Shown: positions 6,301 through 6,610 of the stretch, in pieces
How positions within the stretch are numbered: position 1 is the stretch's first letter
Layout of the letters: each line of letters begins with the position of its first letter
NCBI GenBank assembly: GCA_011330835.1
Contig: DRPO01000456.1
Coordinates: 1-6,610 of the forward strand
Direction: 5' to 3'
Length of the DNA: 6,610 nt
From: Gammaproteobacteria bacterium
GTDB taxonomy: Bacteria; Pseudomonadota; Gammaproteobacteria; UWMA-0217
Position numbers and translations under genes: made by a program
Notes under the pieces: generated by a model
The model's database searches: none
What the model was told of the DNA's origin: nothing
What the model saw: the letters and a program-made list of their open reading frames with translations, nothing else

Positions 6301-6610
6301 TGGGCGGCAAACGACAACTGGAGCTTGGGTCTGGGCTACCTTCGCGAATTCGACAAGCTCGACAATCCGCCAACCACGACCAACGCGGCCAGTCTCGCGC
6401 CCGATAGCGCGTTGCGGCTGGAAACGCGCGCCCTACCCCTGTCGCTCAACTATTTCCACGCCTCGGGCCTCTCGGCAAGAGCGACCGCGACTCGCTATTC
6501 GCAGGAAGGGGTTTTCATCGGCCTGGGCGATGGCGCTCTGCCCCGATCGGGACAAGACAGTTTCTGGACGCTGGACGCGTCGCTGTCGTGGAGACCAAAG
6601 TCGCATCACG
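3304..6610 (+). CDS. Exported FecR-TPR-outer-membrane beta-barrel protein (3' end outside window)
   Basis: Frame +1 is open from after the cyclase stop to the window edge, at least 1102 codons with no stop. From ATG 3304 it starts with a signal peptide (basic start, hydrophobic 5-16, LAAA then EE, cleavage near residue 24). A FecR domain follows (about 50-155), with RLGDTFCQRDKLRTSSNSRA, LIELLRGALHML and the core KTPFVNAAIEGTEFTL (124-139). About 220-585 is a helical TPR-type array with repeats ending in forms such as ALSLAPRSA, AIRINPLYS, AIELDSGDP and QRLDPNDPT. From about 620 (FNEFNPMF) to the edge are alternating strands with polar loops, as in an outer-membrane beta-barrel. The stretch SELLQAQLLQPLN (586-598) before it resembles a TPR-barrel family I recall. 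No TonB plug is visible. TPR plus barrel recalls BcsC and PgaA exporters; adding FecR suggests envelope signalling (inference). The ATG has poor Shine-Dalgarno spacing, but the signal peptide supports it. Confidence 0.85.
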   Translation, partial: MSPKTIAWIAIFFRLMTGTPLAAAEECHPIATLESIQGFAEKQAADQSRWIPVRLGDTFCQRDKLRTSSNSRAAVRLVNNTLVRLRRDSTLSFTDVHTERKSLIELLRGALHMLSRTPHPLEIKTPFVNAAIEGTEFTLTAEDNASEITVFEGKVIASSEQSRLEINPNETGVIRQGVKPVKSLRLHPREAVAWTLYYPAILDCATLDANTCAADSPYTSVMDQLTRNHPERALAALRKTGDASGRFHVVAAGIDLITGNIAEANAHLEAASDDPTFRAAALALKTIIAIAQNNLPRADRQLGAALTSDSRSPLPWLAGSYLHQARFEIPAALAQARKALSLAPRSAIANARVAELLLMSGELDKARQAADRAIRINPLYSHNLVLLGFASLRERSPQSAISAFHQAIELDSGDPLGHFGLGLIDIRQNRMIKGRENLELATLLDPGSALLRSYLGKAYYEENRPKRSAAQYRIAQRLDPNDPTAWFYSAILLHTLNRPVNAWRALEHSIALNGNRGVYRSRMLLDDDEAARSASLGRIYNELGFATLATRQAADALQINPGEYAAHRLLADSYLPFSDLDSARDSELLQAQLLQPLNHFPLQSPLTDTSELFDGAGPTSFAFNEFNPMFIHEGLAAEINAIGGNRGAAGDDLMLSWLTHRFSLAASQAHFENDGARVNQDYRIDSYELFGQGRIGEQTSVQLSLRDDREHKGDVSQTFFEEDRDSDIRVRREIRGARLGLTRRLAGNAQLLVSGIRKVTDEHSSNPIGVETDSGDTLTGTINSNGDATSTMLDLQYQARLPRTSLVAGASYNSRRDERIGAIDFGAAPCPFSSCDVSSNESKQSQRRLYGYLSHAGRNQAKLTFGLAYHNDSRNNAPTRSRHWFPKLGATWRITPKNQLRTALFRSANSVVDASQYQTLEPTQINGFNQIHDEQENAASWNLGLGLKSRITPRLIADIEWLSRDIEYSVDTVVFGNGASNHQVIDVNARDTSEKIFFYWAANDNWSLGLGYLREFDKLDNPPTTTNAASLAPDSALRLETRALPLSLNYFHASGLSARATATRYSQEGVFIGLGDGALPRSGQDSFWTLDASLSWRPKSHH

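Noticed and set aside
3304..6610. Frameshifted or broken gene after the cyclase
   Set aside because: Reading codon by codon from 3304 gives one continuous frame to the last base with coherent domains. The lack of a stop is explained by the window edge.
5160..6610. Classical TonB-dependent receptor
   Set aside because: Barrel-like strands are present, but no plug domain or TonB box is visible between the TPR array and the barrel, so only a barrel is claimed.

Overview
The window is GC-rich (roughly 60-67% in gene cores by hand counts of sample lines) and reads as a Gram-negative, most likely proteobacterial (Pseudomonadota) chromosome. The evidence is a protein with an export signal and a C-terminal outer-membrane-type beta-barrel, a cAMP-receptor-type regulator, and a short palindromic intergenic repeat of the REP kind. 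The species cannot be named from this sequence.

Layout. Positions 1-202 are non-coding and repetitive. They hold the end of one REP-like palindrome at the window edge, three imperfect copies of a 24-25 bp tandem repeat, a complete inverted copy of the same palindrome (144-171), and a GC-rich hairpin (183-200) just past the stop of the first gene. Positions 203-928 (minus strand) encode a Crp/Fnr-family regulator with a cyclic-nucleotide-binding domain and a winged helix-turn-helix. An 86-bp divergent intergenic region (929-1014) separates it from a plus-strand CHASE2-transmembrane-class III nucleotidyl cyclase of 731 aa (1015-3210). After a 93-bp gap with a promoter-like sequence and a GTGA/TCAC palindrome comes a very large plus-strand gene. 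It starts at 3304 and is still open at the window end (at least 1102 codons). It encodes a signal peptide, a FecR domain, an array of TPR-like repeats and an outer-membrane beta-barrel.

Working model (inference). The three genes look like one cyclic-nucleotide signalling module that spans the envelope. An outer-membrane barrel protein presents FecR and TPR domains to the periplasm. The cyclase has a periplasmic CHASE2 sensor and makes a cyclic nucleotide in the cytoplasm. The divergent Crp-like protein keeps the phosphate-binding cassette needed to read such a nucleotide and could act on the two intergenic regions. The cyclase has its metal-binding aspartates and transition-state residues but an unusual pair (Asp537/Arg603) at the base-recognition positions, so its product cannot be assumed to be cAMP. 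The module and the one-chain FecR-TPR-barrel protein are the most interesting content of the window.
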